A stretch of 64,000 bases of DNA, taken from NCBI GenBank assembly GCA_016930715.1, contig JAFGGC010000011.1, positions 124,001 to 188,000 of the forward strand. Reading direction: 5' to 3'. Under the pieces are notes generated by a model. That model ran no database searches and had not been told where the DNA came from. It was given only the letters and a program-made list of their open reading frames with translations. This document shows positions 43,750-51,569 of the stretch, in pieces; within the stretch, counting starts at the first letter, position 1, and every line of letters starts with the position of its first letter. This stretch comes from Endomicrobiales bacterium. Its GTDB lineage: Bacteria > Elusimicrobiota > Endomicrobiia > Endomicrobiales > JAFGGC01. The translations under genes and the position numbers were made by a program.

Positions 43750-45027
43750 TTATTTTTTAAAAGCTTTTCCGCCTATGTCCTTCCTGAAGTGAGCCCCGTC
43801 GAATTTTATCATCGGAACCGCCTTGTAAGCCGCTTCCATCGCGTCTTTGAGGCCGTAGCCCGTGCCGGTCACGCTTAAGACCCTTCCGCCCGCGGTAACC
43901 GTATCTGGCCCGACGGCGGCCGTACCTGCATGAAAAACCGTTATATTTTCAAGCTTTTGGGCTTCCGAAAGACCGGTTATTATCTTGCCCTTTTCGTAGC
44001 TTCCGGGATAGCCTTTTGACGCCATCACAACGGACACCGCCGAATTATTATACCATTCTATTTTCAATTTGTCTAATTGTTTCTGATTGATTTTCTCGGC
44101 TATTTCAATTAAATCGGTTTTCAAAAGAGGCAGCACTACCTGTGTCTCCGGGTCCCCGAACCTGCAGTTGTATTCAAGGACGTACGGGTCAGTGCCTGAT
44201 ATCATAAGGCCAACGTACAATACTCCCTTGTACTCTATTCCCTCTTTTTTCAGTCCGGATATGAGGGGCTTGAGGATCCTTGCTTCCGTTTTCTTCCTGA
44301 CTTCTTCGCTGAAAACCGGCGCCGGCGCGTATGCCCCCATGCCTCCCGTGTTCGGCCCTTCATCCCTGTCAAACACCCTCTTATGGTCCTGGGCCGCGAC
44401 CATCATCGCGTAGTGCTCGCCGTCGACGAAAACCTGCACCGAGGCCTCCTCGCCTTCGAGGTATTCTTCGATTATCGCCTCTTTACCGGCAGCGCCGAAG
44501 ACCTTTTCCCTCATCACGCAGGTCAGGGCGGATCCGGCTTCCTTTGTGCCGTTGCATATCAGCACGCCTTTGCCCGCGGCAAGACCGTCCGCTTTCACGA
44601 CGAGTTTCTTGTCCGAAGCGAATTTCCAGAGATACTTGACCGCTTCGTCGTAGTCTCCGAACGCCCCGTAATCGGCCGTTGGAATCGAGTACTTTCTCAT
44701 AAGGTTCTTTGCAAAAACCTTGCTTGATTCAAGCTGCGCCGCCTTTCTGTCCGGGCCGAATATCTGAAGGCCTTTCATCTTGAAAGCATCCACTATTCCC
44801 GCAGCAAGAGGTGCCTCAGGGCCGACCACCGTCAGGTCGACCGAATTTCCGGACGCGAATTTCAGAAGGCCCTCTATGTCTTCGGCTTTCAAAGCGACGT
44901 TCTCGGCCACGCCCGAAGTGCCGGCGTTCCCGGGCGCGCAAAAAATCTTTTTTACTTTCGGAGATTTTGAAATCTTCCAGCAGAGGGCGTGTTCGCGGCC
45001 GCCCGATCCGATAACAAGAACTTTCAT
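43750..45027 (-). CDS. purD: phosphoribosylamine-glycine ligase (GAR synthetase)
   Basis: The ATG at 45027 (425 residues, MKVLVIGSGGREHALCWKI) has GAGG six bases upstream and matches the family; a longer frame begins at 45084 inside purF. ATP-grasp motifs: VVKADGLAAGKGVLICNG, EEYLEGEEASVQVFVDG, and GVLYVGLMI...VLEYNCRFGDPETQV. It performs step 2 of purine synthesis. It starts 41 bases after purF. Confidence 0.96.
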   Translation of the reverse strand: MKVLVIGSGGREHALCWKISKSPKVKKIFCAPGNAGTSGVAENVALKAEDIEGLLKFASGNSVDLTVVGPEAPLAAGIVDAFKMKGLQIFGPDRKAAQLESSKVFAKNLMRKYSIPTADYGAFGDYDEAVKYLWKFASDKKLVVKADGLAAGKGVLICNGTKEAGSALTCVMREKVFGAAGKEAIIEEYLEGEEASVQVFVDGEHYAMMVAAQDHKRVFDRDEGPNTGGMGAYAPAPVFSEEVRKKTEARILKPLISGLKKEGIEYKGVLYVGLMISGTDPYVLEYNCRFGDPETQVVLPLLKTDLIEIAEKINQKQLDKLKIEWYNNSAVSVVMASKGYPGSYEKGKIITGLSEAQKLENITVFHAGTAAVGPDTVTAGGRVLSVTGTGYGLKDAMEAAYKAVPMIKFDGAHFRKDIGGKAFKK

Positions 45028-45068
45028 TTCAACCTCGTTGATTGATTTATTATACCGCAGGTTTTTTG

Positions 45069-46424
45069 TCAGCAACCGCCGCAAATCTTATAGTCTCCGC
45101 TGAAACAAGCGGTGCAGTAGGTTTTCCGGTCCGAACGGACCGATTCGAGAAGGCCGCCGAGACTTAAATAATGGAGCGATTCAACGCCTAGAAAATTCTG
45201 TATTTCCCTCACCGAATGCTTGGAAGCGATAAGCTCCTCTTTCGTCGGGGTGTCGATACCGTAGTAACAGGAACCGGTTATGGGAGGAGAGCTGATGGCG
45301 AGGTGCACCTCCCTGGCTCCCGCGTTCCTGATCATTTTTATGAGTTTCCTCGACGTAGTTCCTCTGACTATTGAGTCGTCAATGAGCACGATTCTTTTTC
45401 CGTTTAACACGTCCCTGACCGGGTTGTATTTGATCTTTGCTCCGAAATCGCGTATGTTCTGGTTGGGCTCGATGAATGTCCTGCCGATGTAGTGGTTTCT
45501 TATCAGGCCGGTTTCGTAAGGTATTCCGGCTTCCTTGGCGTATCCGATAGCGGCGCCGTTGGCCGAATCTGGGACGGCCATAACGAAATCGGCTTTTTTT
45601 ATCGAAGGATAACTTTCCCGAGCAAGGCGCGCTCCGAGCTCACGCCTTATCGAATGGACGCTCTTGCCGAATATTATGCTGTCCGGCCTCGAGAAATATA
45701 TATACTCGAATATGCACATGGCGGTATCGCTTTTTTTCGGTAAAATTTGTTTGGAATGGAGCCCCTTCGAGTCTATCACCACGAGTTCCCCCGGGTTTAC
45801 TTCCCTGAAATACCTCGCGCCGATGAGGTCAAGCGCGCAGGACTCAGAAGCGACCACCCAACCCTTGTCGATTTTCCCGATGCATAGAGGCCTGACACCC
45901 CAGGGATCGCGCACGGCGATAAGCCTGTCTTTCGTCATCATCGCGATGGAATAAGCCCCCTTCAGTTTTGAAAGCGCGTACTTTATCGCTGGCACAAGCG
46001 GCCTGCCGTTCGCTTTGGCGATGAGATGGAGTATGACCTCGCTGTCGGAGCTTGTCTGGAAAATGGAACCCTGTTTTTCCAGCCTTGCCCTCCACTGTCC
46101 GGCGTTTGCCAGATTACCGTTATGTGCAAGGGCGATCTGACCCTTTGCGTAGTTGATAACGAGCGGCTGTGCGTTTTTCAGGAAGCTCACGCCCGTCGTG
46201 GAATATCTGACGTGCCCGATGGCCATATTGCCCTTGAGCTCATCAAGGTTGCCCTGCGTGAAAACCTCGGCGACCTGGCCCATTCCTATGAAAGACAGTA
46301 TTCGATTTCCGTCGGACGAAGCGATGCCGGCGCTCTCCTGCCCCCGGTGCTGGAGCGCGTAGAGGCCGAGATAGGTCAGTTTTGAGGCTTCCGGCTGGTT
46401 GTAGATCCCGAATATTCCGCACAT
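45069..46424 (-). CDS. purF: amidophosphoribosyltransferase
   Basis: The start at 46424 places the nucleophile Cys2 (MCGIFGIYN) at the N-terminus, as required; codons further upstream belong to a repeat element. 451 residues. Glutaminase part ALQHRGQESAGIAS; PRPP loop RIVLIDDSIVRGTTSRKLI at about residue 355. Cysteines in MCIFEYIYFSRPDS, TGSCYYGIDTP and TYCTACFSGDY correspond to the [4Fe-4S] ligands of the Bacillus-type enzyme. No ribosome site precedes the ATG; the upstream sequence is AT-rich and then the repeat. Confidence 0.95.
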   Translation of the reverse strand: MCGIFGIYNQPEASKLTYLGLYALQHRGQESAGIASSDGNRILSFIGMGQVAEVFTQGNLDELKGNMAIGHVRYSTTGVSFLKNAQPLVINYAKGQIALAHNGNLANAGQWRARLEKQGSIFQTSSDSEVILHLIAKANGRPLVPAIKYALSKLKGAYSIAMMTKDRLIAVRDPWGVRPLCIGKIDKGWVVASESCALDLIGARYFREVNPGELVVIDSKGLHSKQILPKKSDTAMCIFEYIYFSRPDSIIFGKSVHSIRRELGARLARESYPSIKKADFVMAVPDSANGAAIGYAKEAGIPYETGLIRNHYIGRTFIEPNQNIRDFGAKIKYNPVRDVLNGKRIVLIDDSIVRGTTSRKLIKMIRNAGAREVHLAISSPPITGSCYYGIDTPTKEELIASKHSVREIQNFLGVESLHYLSLGGLLESVRSDRKTYCTACFSGDYKICGGC

Positions 46425-46433
46425 AAAAAATAT

Positions 46434-46515
46434 TAGCGTATAGTCAGTAGCGTTTAGCGCATAGAAAATATGCTTTTTCAATACCTATACGCTGGACGCT
46501 ATACGCTATACGCTA
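46434..46515. repeat. palindromic heptamer-repeat element between the small membrane protein gene and purF
   Basis: Left arm TAGCGTATAG...TAGCGTTTAGCGCATAG and right arm CTATACGCT...CTATACGCTATACGCTA are imperfect inverted copies built from the 7-base unit TAGCGTA; about 20 unrelated bases separate them. The whole gap between the two genes is this element; the upstream gene takes its TAG stop from it. Confidence 0.9.
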
Positions 46516-46824
46516 AAAGATGTATTTATCGAACAGCTTTACGGTCAACCAAAAAAGAGCGAATGAAACCCCAAGCACTATAAGGACCAGCTTGAGGTTC
46601 GACTTCATTATGCTTTTAAGCCTTTTGTCCTCGGCTTCTTCCTGCCTGATATCTGAAGCGTATTTGATCCTTACTTCCTTGTTTAAATCCGCGTATTCAC
46701 GGAACTGCCCGCAAGTGCTGGTTTCGGGATACCAATAGCATCTGACGAGGCAAAATATCACGGAATTCCCCTTCTGGTCCGTGTTCCTGTCGCCCTGGAA
46801 AAGACAGTTCCCGCAATTTGACAT
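46513..46824 (-). CDS. small cysteine-rich membrane protein, function unknown
   Basis: A 103-residue protein that I do not recognise. The N-terminal 40 residues hold five cysteines (4, 7, 25, 29, 38; CGNC then FCLVRC), suggesting a metal site or disulfides; residues 48-75 are a charged helix, and 76-96 form a single membrane helix (LVLIVLGVSFALFWLTV). The N-terminus is most likely cytoplasmic, so a metal site is favoured. A GGAGAA ribosome site lies a few bases before the ATG. It stands between purQ and purF; its TAG stop lies in the adjacent repeat element. Confidence 0.65.
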   Translation of the reverse strand: MSNCGNCLFQGDRNTDQKGNSVIFCLVRCYWYPETSTCGQFREYADLNKEVRIKYASDIRQEEAEDKRLKSIMKSNLKLVLIVLGVSFALFWLTVKLFDKYIF

Positions 46825-46862
46825 GACCGTTCTCCTTGCAATTAAAGGATATCTTGTCCTTT

Positions 46863-46890
46863 ATTATACAAAATTTAAGGCGTTTTTGAA
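46863..46890 (-). promoter_or_regulatory. weak candidate promoter for the small membrane protein gene / purF
   Basis: A perfect TATAAT (46868-46863) with TTCAAA (46890-46885) 16 bases upstream on the minus strand, overlapping the purQ stop. A small hairpin (AAAGGA/TCCTTT, 46844-46862) follows directly. The -35 is poor; internal promoter only possible. Confidence 0.3.
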
Positions 46891-47670
46891 CATAGCAAGG
46901 CCCCATCCAAAATCGCCTTCCCGGTCCCATCTCAACCTTGAAGGATGCTGGTATTTGAAAACATAGCGCTCCGGATGAGGCATCAGGCCGAAAACGTTTC
47001 CCTGCCTGTTGCATATCCCGGCGATTGAATTGGCCGAACCGTTGGGGTTCTGCGGGTATTTCAAGGCGGGCCTGCCTTTTGCATCGACGTACCTTAGAAC
47101 AACCTGCCCGTTAGCTTCCAGTTTTTGCATTACGGACCTGTCCGCGGTGACGAATTTTCCCTCGCCGTGCGCGACCGGTAATTGTATTACCCCCGGCAGG
47201 TCCTTCGTCCAGATGCAGTTGGCCTTATTCTTTATTTGAGATCTGAAATTTGAGATCTGAGATGTCGTTAGATTCACCCATCTCGCCTCGAACCTGTCCG
47301 AATCGTTGTAAGTAAGCGTCGTGGTCTGCGAGAACTCGAGTTCGTCCGGCAATATACCCATCTTGACAAGCACCTGAAAACCGTTGCATATGCCGATTAT
47401 CGGCTTGCCGGCTCTGGCGAATTCCCTTATCTGGTCCCCGAGCTTGTATTTGATTTCGTTGGCGAGAATCTTGCCCGAAGCGATATCGTCCCCGTACGAA
47501 AACCCGCCGGGAAAAGCCATTATCTGGTACGCCGACAGGTCTATCTCGTCGGATATGAGGCGGTTCACGTGGACCCTGTCCGCTTCCGCTCCGGCCAGTT
47601 CAAAGGCCTTTTTCGTTTCGTAATCGCAATTCGTGCCGGCCGTTCTTAATACTATCGCTCTAGGATTCAT
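46864..47670 (-). CDS. purQ: FGAM synthase glutaminase subunit PurQ, with in-frame repeat insert
   Basis: A 268-residue class I glutamine amidotransferase. Nucleophile region IIGICNGFQVLVKMGILPD, catalytic His and Glu in LMPHPERYVFK, and AFPGGFSYGDDIASGKILA. Around residues 133-147 a stretch (TTSQISNFRSQIKN) encoded by a palindromic direct repeat interrupts the usual sequence between the strand VNL and the later LPVAHGEGKF, at a surface position. PurQ supplies ammonia to PurL. It starts five bases after the purL stop region. Confidence 0.95.
   Translation of the reverse strand: MNPRAIVLRTAGTNCDYETKKAFELAGAEADRVHVNRLISDEIDLSAYQIMAFPGGFSYGDDIASGKILANEIKYKLGDQIREFARAGKPIIGICNGFQVLVKMGILPDELEFSQTTTLTYNDSDRFEARWVNLTTSQISNFRSQIKNKANCIWTKDLPGVIQLPVAHGEGKFVTADRSVMQKLEANGQVVLRYVDAKGRPALKYPQNPNGSANSIAGICNRQGNVFGLMPHPERYVFKYQHPSRLRWDREGDFGWGLAMFKNALNFV
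47229..47270. repeat. palindromic direct repeat inside purQ
   Basis: Two tandem copies of TTTGAGATCTGAAA/TTTGAGATCTGAGA, each centred on AGATCT and jointly palindromic around AAATTT. It is a different sequence from the TAGCGTA elements but has the same plan: short tandem units able to form a hairpin. It stays in frame with purQ. Confidence 0.75.
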
Positions 47671-47674
47671 TGTT

Positions 47675-50188
47675 TCACCATGCCAATGTCCGCTTCCAGG
47701 ACTTCCTGAACGCGTCGTTACTGCCTTTTATCACCCGCCTGCCCTTCGAACCCTTGACCGTAATTTCCCGTTTCGAGGCGACCCTGCCTATAACTGCCAT
47801 ATCGGCCCCGGCAGTCATTGTCTTCTCGAATTCCGCCGAATTTTCGGCACTTACTTCAACGATGAACCTTGAATTCGATTCCGAGAACAGCATCTCCGCG
47901 TCGGACATTTTTTCCTGCGACGGTACTCTGGAAAGATCAATCTCGGCGCCCCTATTGCCGGCAAAGGCCATCTCGGCCAGCGCCACCGCAAGACCGCCTT
48001 CCGAACAATCGTGACAGGCCTCTACAAGGCCCGACGATATGGCCCTTGAAAGCGCCTTCATCTGGCGAAAAGCGGTTTCCGGGTATACTTTCGGAACGAC
48101 ACCTCCGGTCTTTTTGCCAAGTTTCAGGAATTGCGAACCCCCGAGTTCGTTCCTTGTCATCCCTATCACATAAACCAGGTTGCCGGGTTTCTTTAAACAC
48201 ATCGTAACGGTTTTTCTGATATCGTTCACGATACCTATCGCCGATATGAGCAGGGTCCCCGGTATGGAGTAATGCCTGTTCCCGACCGCGTATTCATTGT
48301 GCAGGCTGTCCTTGCCTGATATGAACGGGGCCCCGTATTTAAGCGCCATGTCATGGCACGCCTCGGCGGCCCTCACAAGCGAGCCGAGTATCTCCTTCTT
48401 GTAGGGATTACCCCAGCAGAAGTTGTCAAGCAGAGCTATTTTTTCAGGGTCGGCTCCGACACAGACGGCGTTCCTTATCGCTTCGTCTATCGCGGAGGCC
48501 GCCATCCAGTACGCGTCTATCTTGCCGTATTCGGGATTCAACCCGCACGAAAGGGTTATGCCTTTGTAGTTACTTGACCCTTGCCCCTTGCCGCTTGCCT
48601 CTGCCGTATAAGGCCATATCACCGCCGCGTCGCCGGGCCCCTGATTCACGATGTCCGGCCCTTGCATAGGTTTCACCACCGTATGCCCCTGCACTTCGTG
48701 GTCGTACTGCCTTATTATCCATTCCCTTGAGCATATGTTAAGCGAACCTAAAAGCGATTCAAGGTCTTTCGTATAATCCGACTTGTTTTGAACCTTCACT
48801 TTTTTTTCTTCGGTGACTCTCCATTCGGCAGCGTTACTGACTTTCGGCACCCCCCCGTGCAGGAACTCCATGTCCAGCTCCGCGACTATCTCCCTGTTGT
48901 ACATCACCGTCAGTTTTTTGTCGTCTGTAAATTCCCCGATGAAGGTTGCCTCGACGTTCTCCGATTCGAACACCTTGGAGATCTTGTCCCTGTTTTCAGG
49001 AGGTACCGCCAGAACCATCCTTTCCTGAGCTTCCGAAAGCCATATCTCCCAGGGTTTCAAACCCTCGTACTTTAGCGGCACCTTTTCAAGGTTGACCTTT
49101 ACGCCAGTTTCTTCGCCCAGTTCGCCCACCGCGCTCGAAAGCCCGCCGGCACCGCAGTCCGTAACCGCCCTGTAAAACCCCTTATCGCGCGCCCGAAGCA
49201 GGGTGTCCATCATCTTCTTTTCAACTATGGGATTACCTATCTGCACCGCGCTCACGTCCGTTTCCTGGTCGAGCTTCGTCGACGAAAATGTGGCACCGTG
49301 AATGCCGTCCCTGCCGGTCCTTCCGCCGACAACAAGCACCAGGTCGCCCGGCTCCACTTTCTTGAAAGCCTTCTCCCTGGGAATTATACCCATAGTTCCG
49401 CAGTAAACGAGCGGATTTGACACGAATCCGTCGTCGAACCATACCGCGCCGTTTACCGTAGGTATTCCCATCCTGTTGCCGTAATCCCGCACGCCTGAAA
49501 CGACGCCTTTCGCTATCCTCTTGGGGTGAAGCATACCTTCAGGGAGCTTTTTCCAGTCAAGATGCGGGTCGCCGAAACAGAAAACATCAGTATTGGCAAG
49601 GGGTTTGGCCCCGAGGCCAACGCCGAGTATGTCGCGTATCACGCCGCCAATTCCCGTCGCGGCGCCTCCGTAGGGCTCGAGCGCCGACGGATGATTGTGG
49701 GTTTCCACCTTGAAGGCTATACCGTTTTCGTCATCGAACTCTATCACGCCGGCGTTGTCCTTGAAAACCGATATGCACCAGGGCTTGTTGAGTTTCCTCG
49801 TCGCCTCGAAAATGGTCTCTTTCAATAAGTTGTTATAGATTTTTCTCTTTACGCATTTCCCTTTTTTGTTTGGCGTATAGCGTATAGCGTTTAGCGTATA
49901 GTTAGATTCAAAATCTTTGTTTCGTCCGTTGCTATCCGCTATCCGCTCTGCGCTATCTGCTGTCTCAGTGTATTCAATGACCCCTGTTAAGGTCTTGTGC
50001 TTGCAGTGTTCGCTCCAGGTCTGAGCGATGGTTTCGAGCTCCGCGTCCGTCGGATCCCTGCCCAGGTCCTCGAAATATTTCTGCACGACCCTCATTTCTA
50101 CGACCGACAAAGAAAGCACGTTATCCCTGCTAATCTTCAGCAATTCGTCGTCTTTGAGCCCGTTTAATCTTATCTCTTTTGTTTCCAT
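47675..50188 (-). CDS. purL: FGAM synthase large subunit PurL, with in-frame palindromic element
   Basis: An 837-residue small-type PurL, the ATP-dependent synthetase. Typical features: TIAQTWSEHCKHKTLTGVI, FKVETHNHPSALEPYGGAA, GDLVLVVGGRTGRDGIHG, and the C-terminal PurM-like half with CSEGGLAVALAEMAFAG. Between residues about 76 and 112 lies an insert (ADSAERIADSNGRNK to RYTPNKKGKCVKRK) encoded by a TAGCGTA element; family members join EYTE directly to the following helix region. It works with PurS and PurQ in step 4 of purine synthesis and is flanked by both. Confidence 0.95.
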   Translation of the reverse strand: METKEIRLNGLKDDELLKISRDNVLSLSVVEMRVVQKYFEDLGRDPTDAELETIAQTWSEHCKHKTLTGVIEYTETADSAERIADSNGRNKDFESNYTLNAIRYTPNKKGKCVKRKIYNNLLKETIFEATRKLNKPWCISVFKDNAGVIEFDDENGIAFKVETHNHPSALEPYGGAATGIGGVIRDILGVGLGAKPLANTDVFCFGDPHLDWKKLPEGMLHPKRIAKGVVSGVRDYGNRMGIPTVNGAVWFDDGFVSNPLVYCGTMGIIPREKAFKKVEPGDLVLVVGGRTGRDGIHGATFSSTKLDQETDVSAVQIGNPIVEKKMMDTLLRARDKGFYRAVTDCGAGGLSSAVGELGEETGVKVNLEKVPLKYEGLKPWEIWLSEAQERMVLAVPPENRDKISKVFESENVEATFIGEFTDDKKLTVMYNREIVAELDMEFLHGGVPKVSNAAEWRVTEEKKVKVQNKSDYTKDLESLLGSLNICSREWIIRQYDHEVQGHTVVKPMQGPDIVNQGPGDAAVIWPYTAEASGKGQGSSNYKGITLSCGLNPEYGKIDAYWMAASAIDEAIRNAVCVGADPEKIALLDNFCWGNPYKKEILGSLVRAAEACHDMALKYGAPFISGKDSLHNEYAVGNRHYSIPGTLLISAIGIVNDIRKTVTMCLKKPGNLVYVIGMTRNELGGSQFLKLGKKTGGVVPKVYPETAFRQMKALSRAISSGLVEACHDCSEGGLAVALAEMAFAGNRGAEIDLSRVPSQEKMSDAEMLFSESNSRFIVEVSAENSAEFEKTMTAGADMAVIGRVASKREITVKGSKGRRVIKGSNDAFRKSWKRTLAW
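49872..49961. repeat. palindromic heptamer-repeat element inserted in purL
   Basis: Left arm AGCGTATAGCGTTTAGCG with flanking units, about 29 bases of spacer, then right arm GCTATCCGCTATCCGCT and CGCTAT. The design matches the intergenic elements, and the reading frame through it has no stop on the coding strand. Confidence 0.9.
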
Positions 50189-50638
50189 TTATCTCACGCC
50201 GTGTTTTTGTATCATCGGATTATAAAGGAGTTTTACCGCTATCTGTTCCGCCTGGGCCTGGTTTATCTTCCCTTTAAAAAAATATTTTTGCCCGGTCTTT
50301 ATGACCGGCGTTCCCTGAATTCCTATGTCATTGACGGCTTTCGCCACGCTGGCGGCCACCGTGTCCGTGACGCCGGACTTGAGCCATACTTCTATCTCTA
50401 TGAGCCCTTTTTGTTTTTCGGGATTGATCAGGTATTCTTCGGTTACGGGATCGGAGAGGATTTTCCGCGCTATCTGCTCTATGTCCGTATCGGCGAGCCC
50501 GCCCTCGAAACTGTACACGGGCCTGTAGCTCACCGATTCAATGCCCTTCACGCCCAACTCCCGGGCCTCGTGCTTCACGTGCTCGCCGTGCTTGTCGGGA
50601 AAGCCTTTCTTGTTCTTTATTTCGACGACATATAGCAT
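50189..50638 (-). CDS. purS: double-length PurS, FGAM synthase accessory subunit
   Basis: A 149-residue protein with two PurS-like halves. The first (YVVEIKNKKGFPDKHGEHV ... EQIARKILSDPVTEEYLINP) resembles the usual 80-residue PurS; the second (GLIEIEVWLKSGVTDTVAAS ... QAEQIAVKLLYNPMIQKHG) repeats the same beta-alpha-beta plan and the closing LL/NP motif. Normal PurS is a homodimer that bridges PurL and PurQ, so a fused tandem could mimic the dimer. It directly abuts purL. Confidence 0.9.
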   Translation of the reverse strand: MLYVVEIKNKKGFPDKHGEHVKHEARELGVKGIESVSYRPVYSFEGGLADTDIEQIARKILSDPVTEEYLINPEKQKGLIEIEVWLKSGVTDTVAASVAKAVNDIGIQGTPVIKTGQKYFFKGKINQAQAEQIAVKLLYNPMIQKHGVR

Positions 50639-50668
50639 TTTAGGGTCTTCCTGAGGGGTTTGTATGCG

Positions 50669-51556
50669 CTATCTGTATCTCTTGCCGGTAATCTTCTCGT
50701 AGGCGTCCGCGTATTTCGAGCGCGTGTTCTTTATCACGTCTTCGGGCAGGGACGGCACTGGCGGCTGCTTGTTCCATTTTATCGATTCGAGGTAATCGCG
50801 CACGTACTGCTTGTCGAGGCTGTCCTGAGATCTCCCTTCTTCATACTTATCTTTTTCCCAGAAGCGCGACGAATCCGGAGTGAGTATTTCGTCTATCAGT
50901 ATTACCTTACCCTCATACACGCCGAACTCGAATTTCGTGTCCGCTATGATAACGCCCTTTGATTCGGCGTACCCGGAAGCTTTTTTGTAAAGAAGAAGTG
51001 AAAGCACCCGGATCTTTTCAGCGGCATCTCTACCCGCTATTTCCGCGGCCTTTTCGAACGATATGTTCTCGTCGTGTTTTCCGCCCTCTTCCTTGGTGGA
51101 AGGCGTGAATATGACTTCCGGCAGTTTGGATGACTCTTTCAGTCCGTCGGGAAGCTTTATCCCGCACACCGTCCCGGATTTCTGGTATTCCTTCCATCCC
51201 GAACCAGCAAGATACCCCCTGACGATGCATTCGATGTCTATCCTCTTGGCCCTTTTGACGAGCATTGAACGCCCACGCAGGTATTCGTACTGCTTTAACT
51301 TGGTAGGGAACTGCTCGAAATCGCCGGTAATCAGATGGTTCGGAACCGTTCCCTGGAACATATCGAACCAGAACATAGAAAGCGCGTGGAGAATCTTTCC
51401 CTTGTCGGGTATAGCGCTCCCGAGCACGTAATCGAAGGCCGATATCCTGTCGGAAGCTACTATCAAGAGCTGCTGGTCGAGGTCATAGACGTCGCGCACC
51501 TTACCCTGATGCAGCAGCGGAACGCCGATTTTTTCCTTTGGACCGTTTTTAGCCAT
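50669..51556 (-). CDS. purC: SAICAR synthase
   Basis: A 295-residue PurC with LLHQGKVRDVYDLDQQLLIV at the start, ECIVRGYLAGSGWKEYQKSG in the middle and DTKFEFGVYEGKVILIDEIL followed by LTPDSSRFWEKDKYEEG. It attaches aspartate to CAIR. A length near 295 is the type seen in fungi and several bacteria rather than the 240-residue form. It starts 13 bases after the stop of the phosphate transporter gene. Confidence 0.96.
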   Translation of the reverse strand: MAKNGPKEKIGVPLLHQGKVRDVYDLDQQLLIVASDRISAFDYVLGSAIPDKGKILHALSMFWFDMFQGTVPNHLITGDFEQFPTKLKQYEYLRGRSMLVKRAKRIDIECIVRGYLAGSGWKEYQKSGTVCGIKLPDGLKESSKLPEVIFTPSTKEEGGKHDENISFEKAAEIAGRDAAEKIRVLSLLLYKKASGYAESKGVIIADTKFEFGVYEGKVILIDEILTPDSSRFWEKDKYEEGRSQDSLDKQYVRDYLESIKWNKQPPVPSLPEDVIKNTRSKYADAYEKITGKRYR

Positions 51557-51569
51557 TGCGCTTCTCCGT

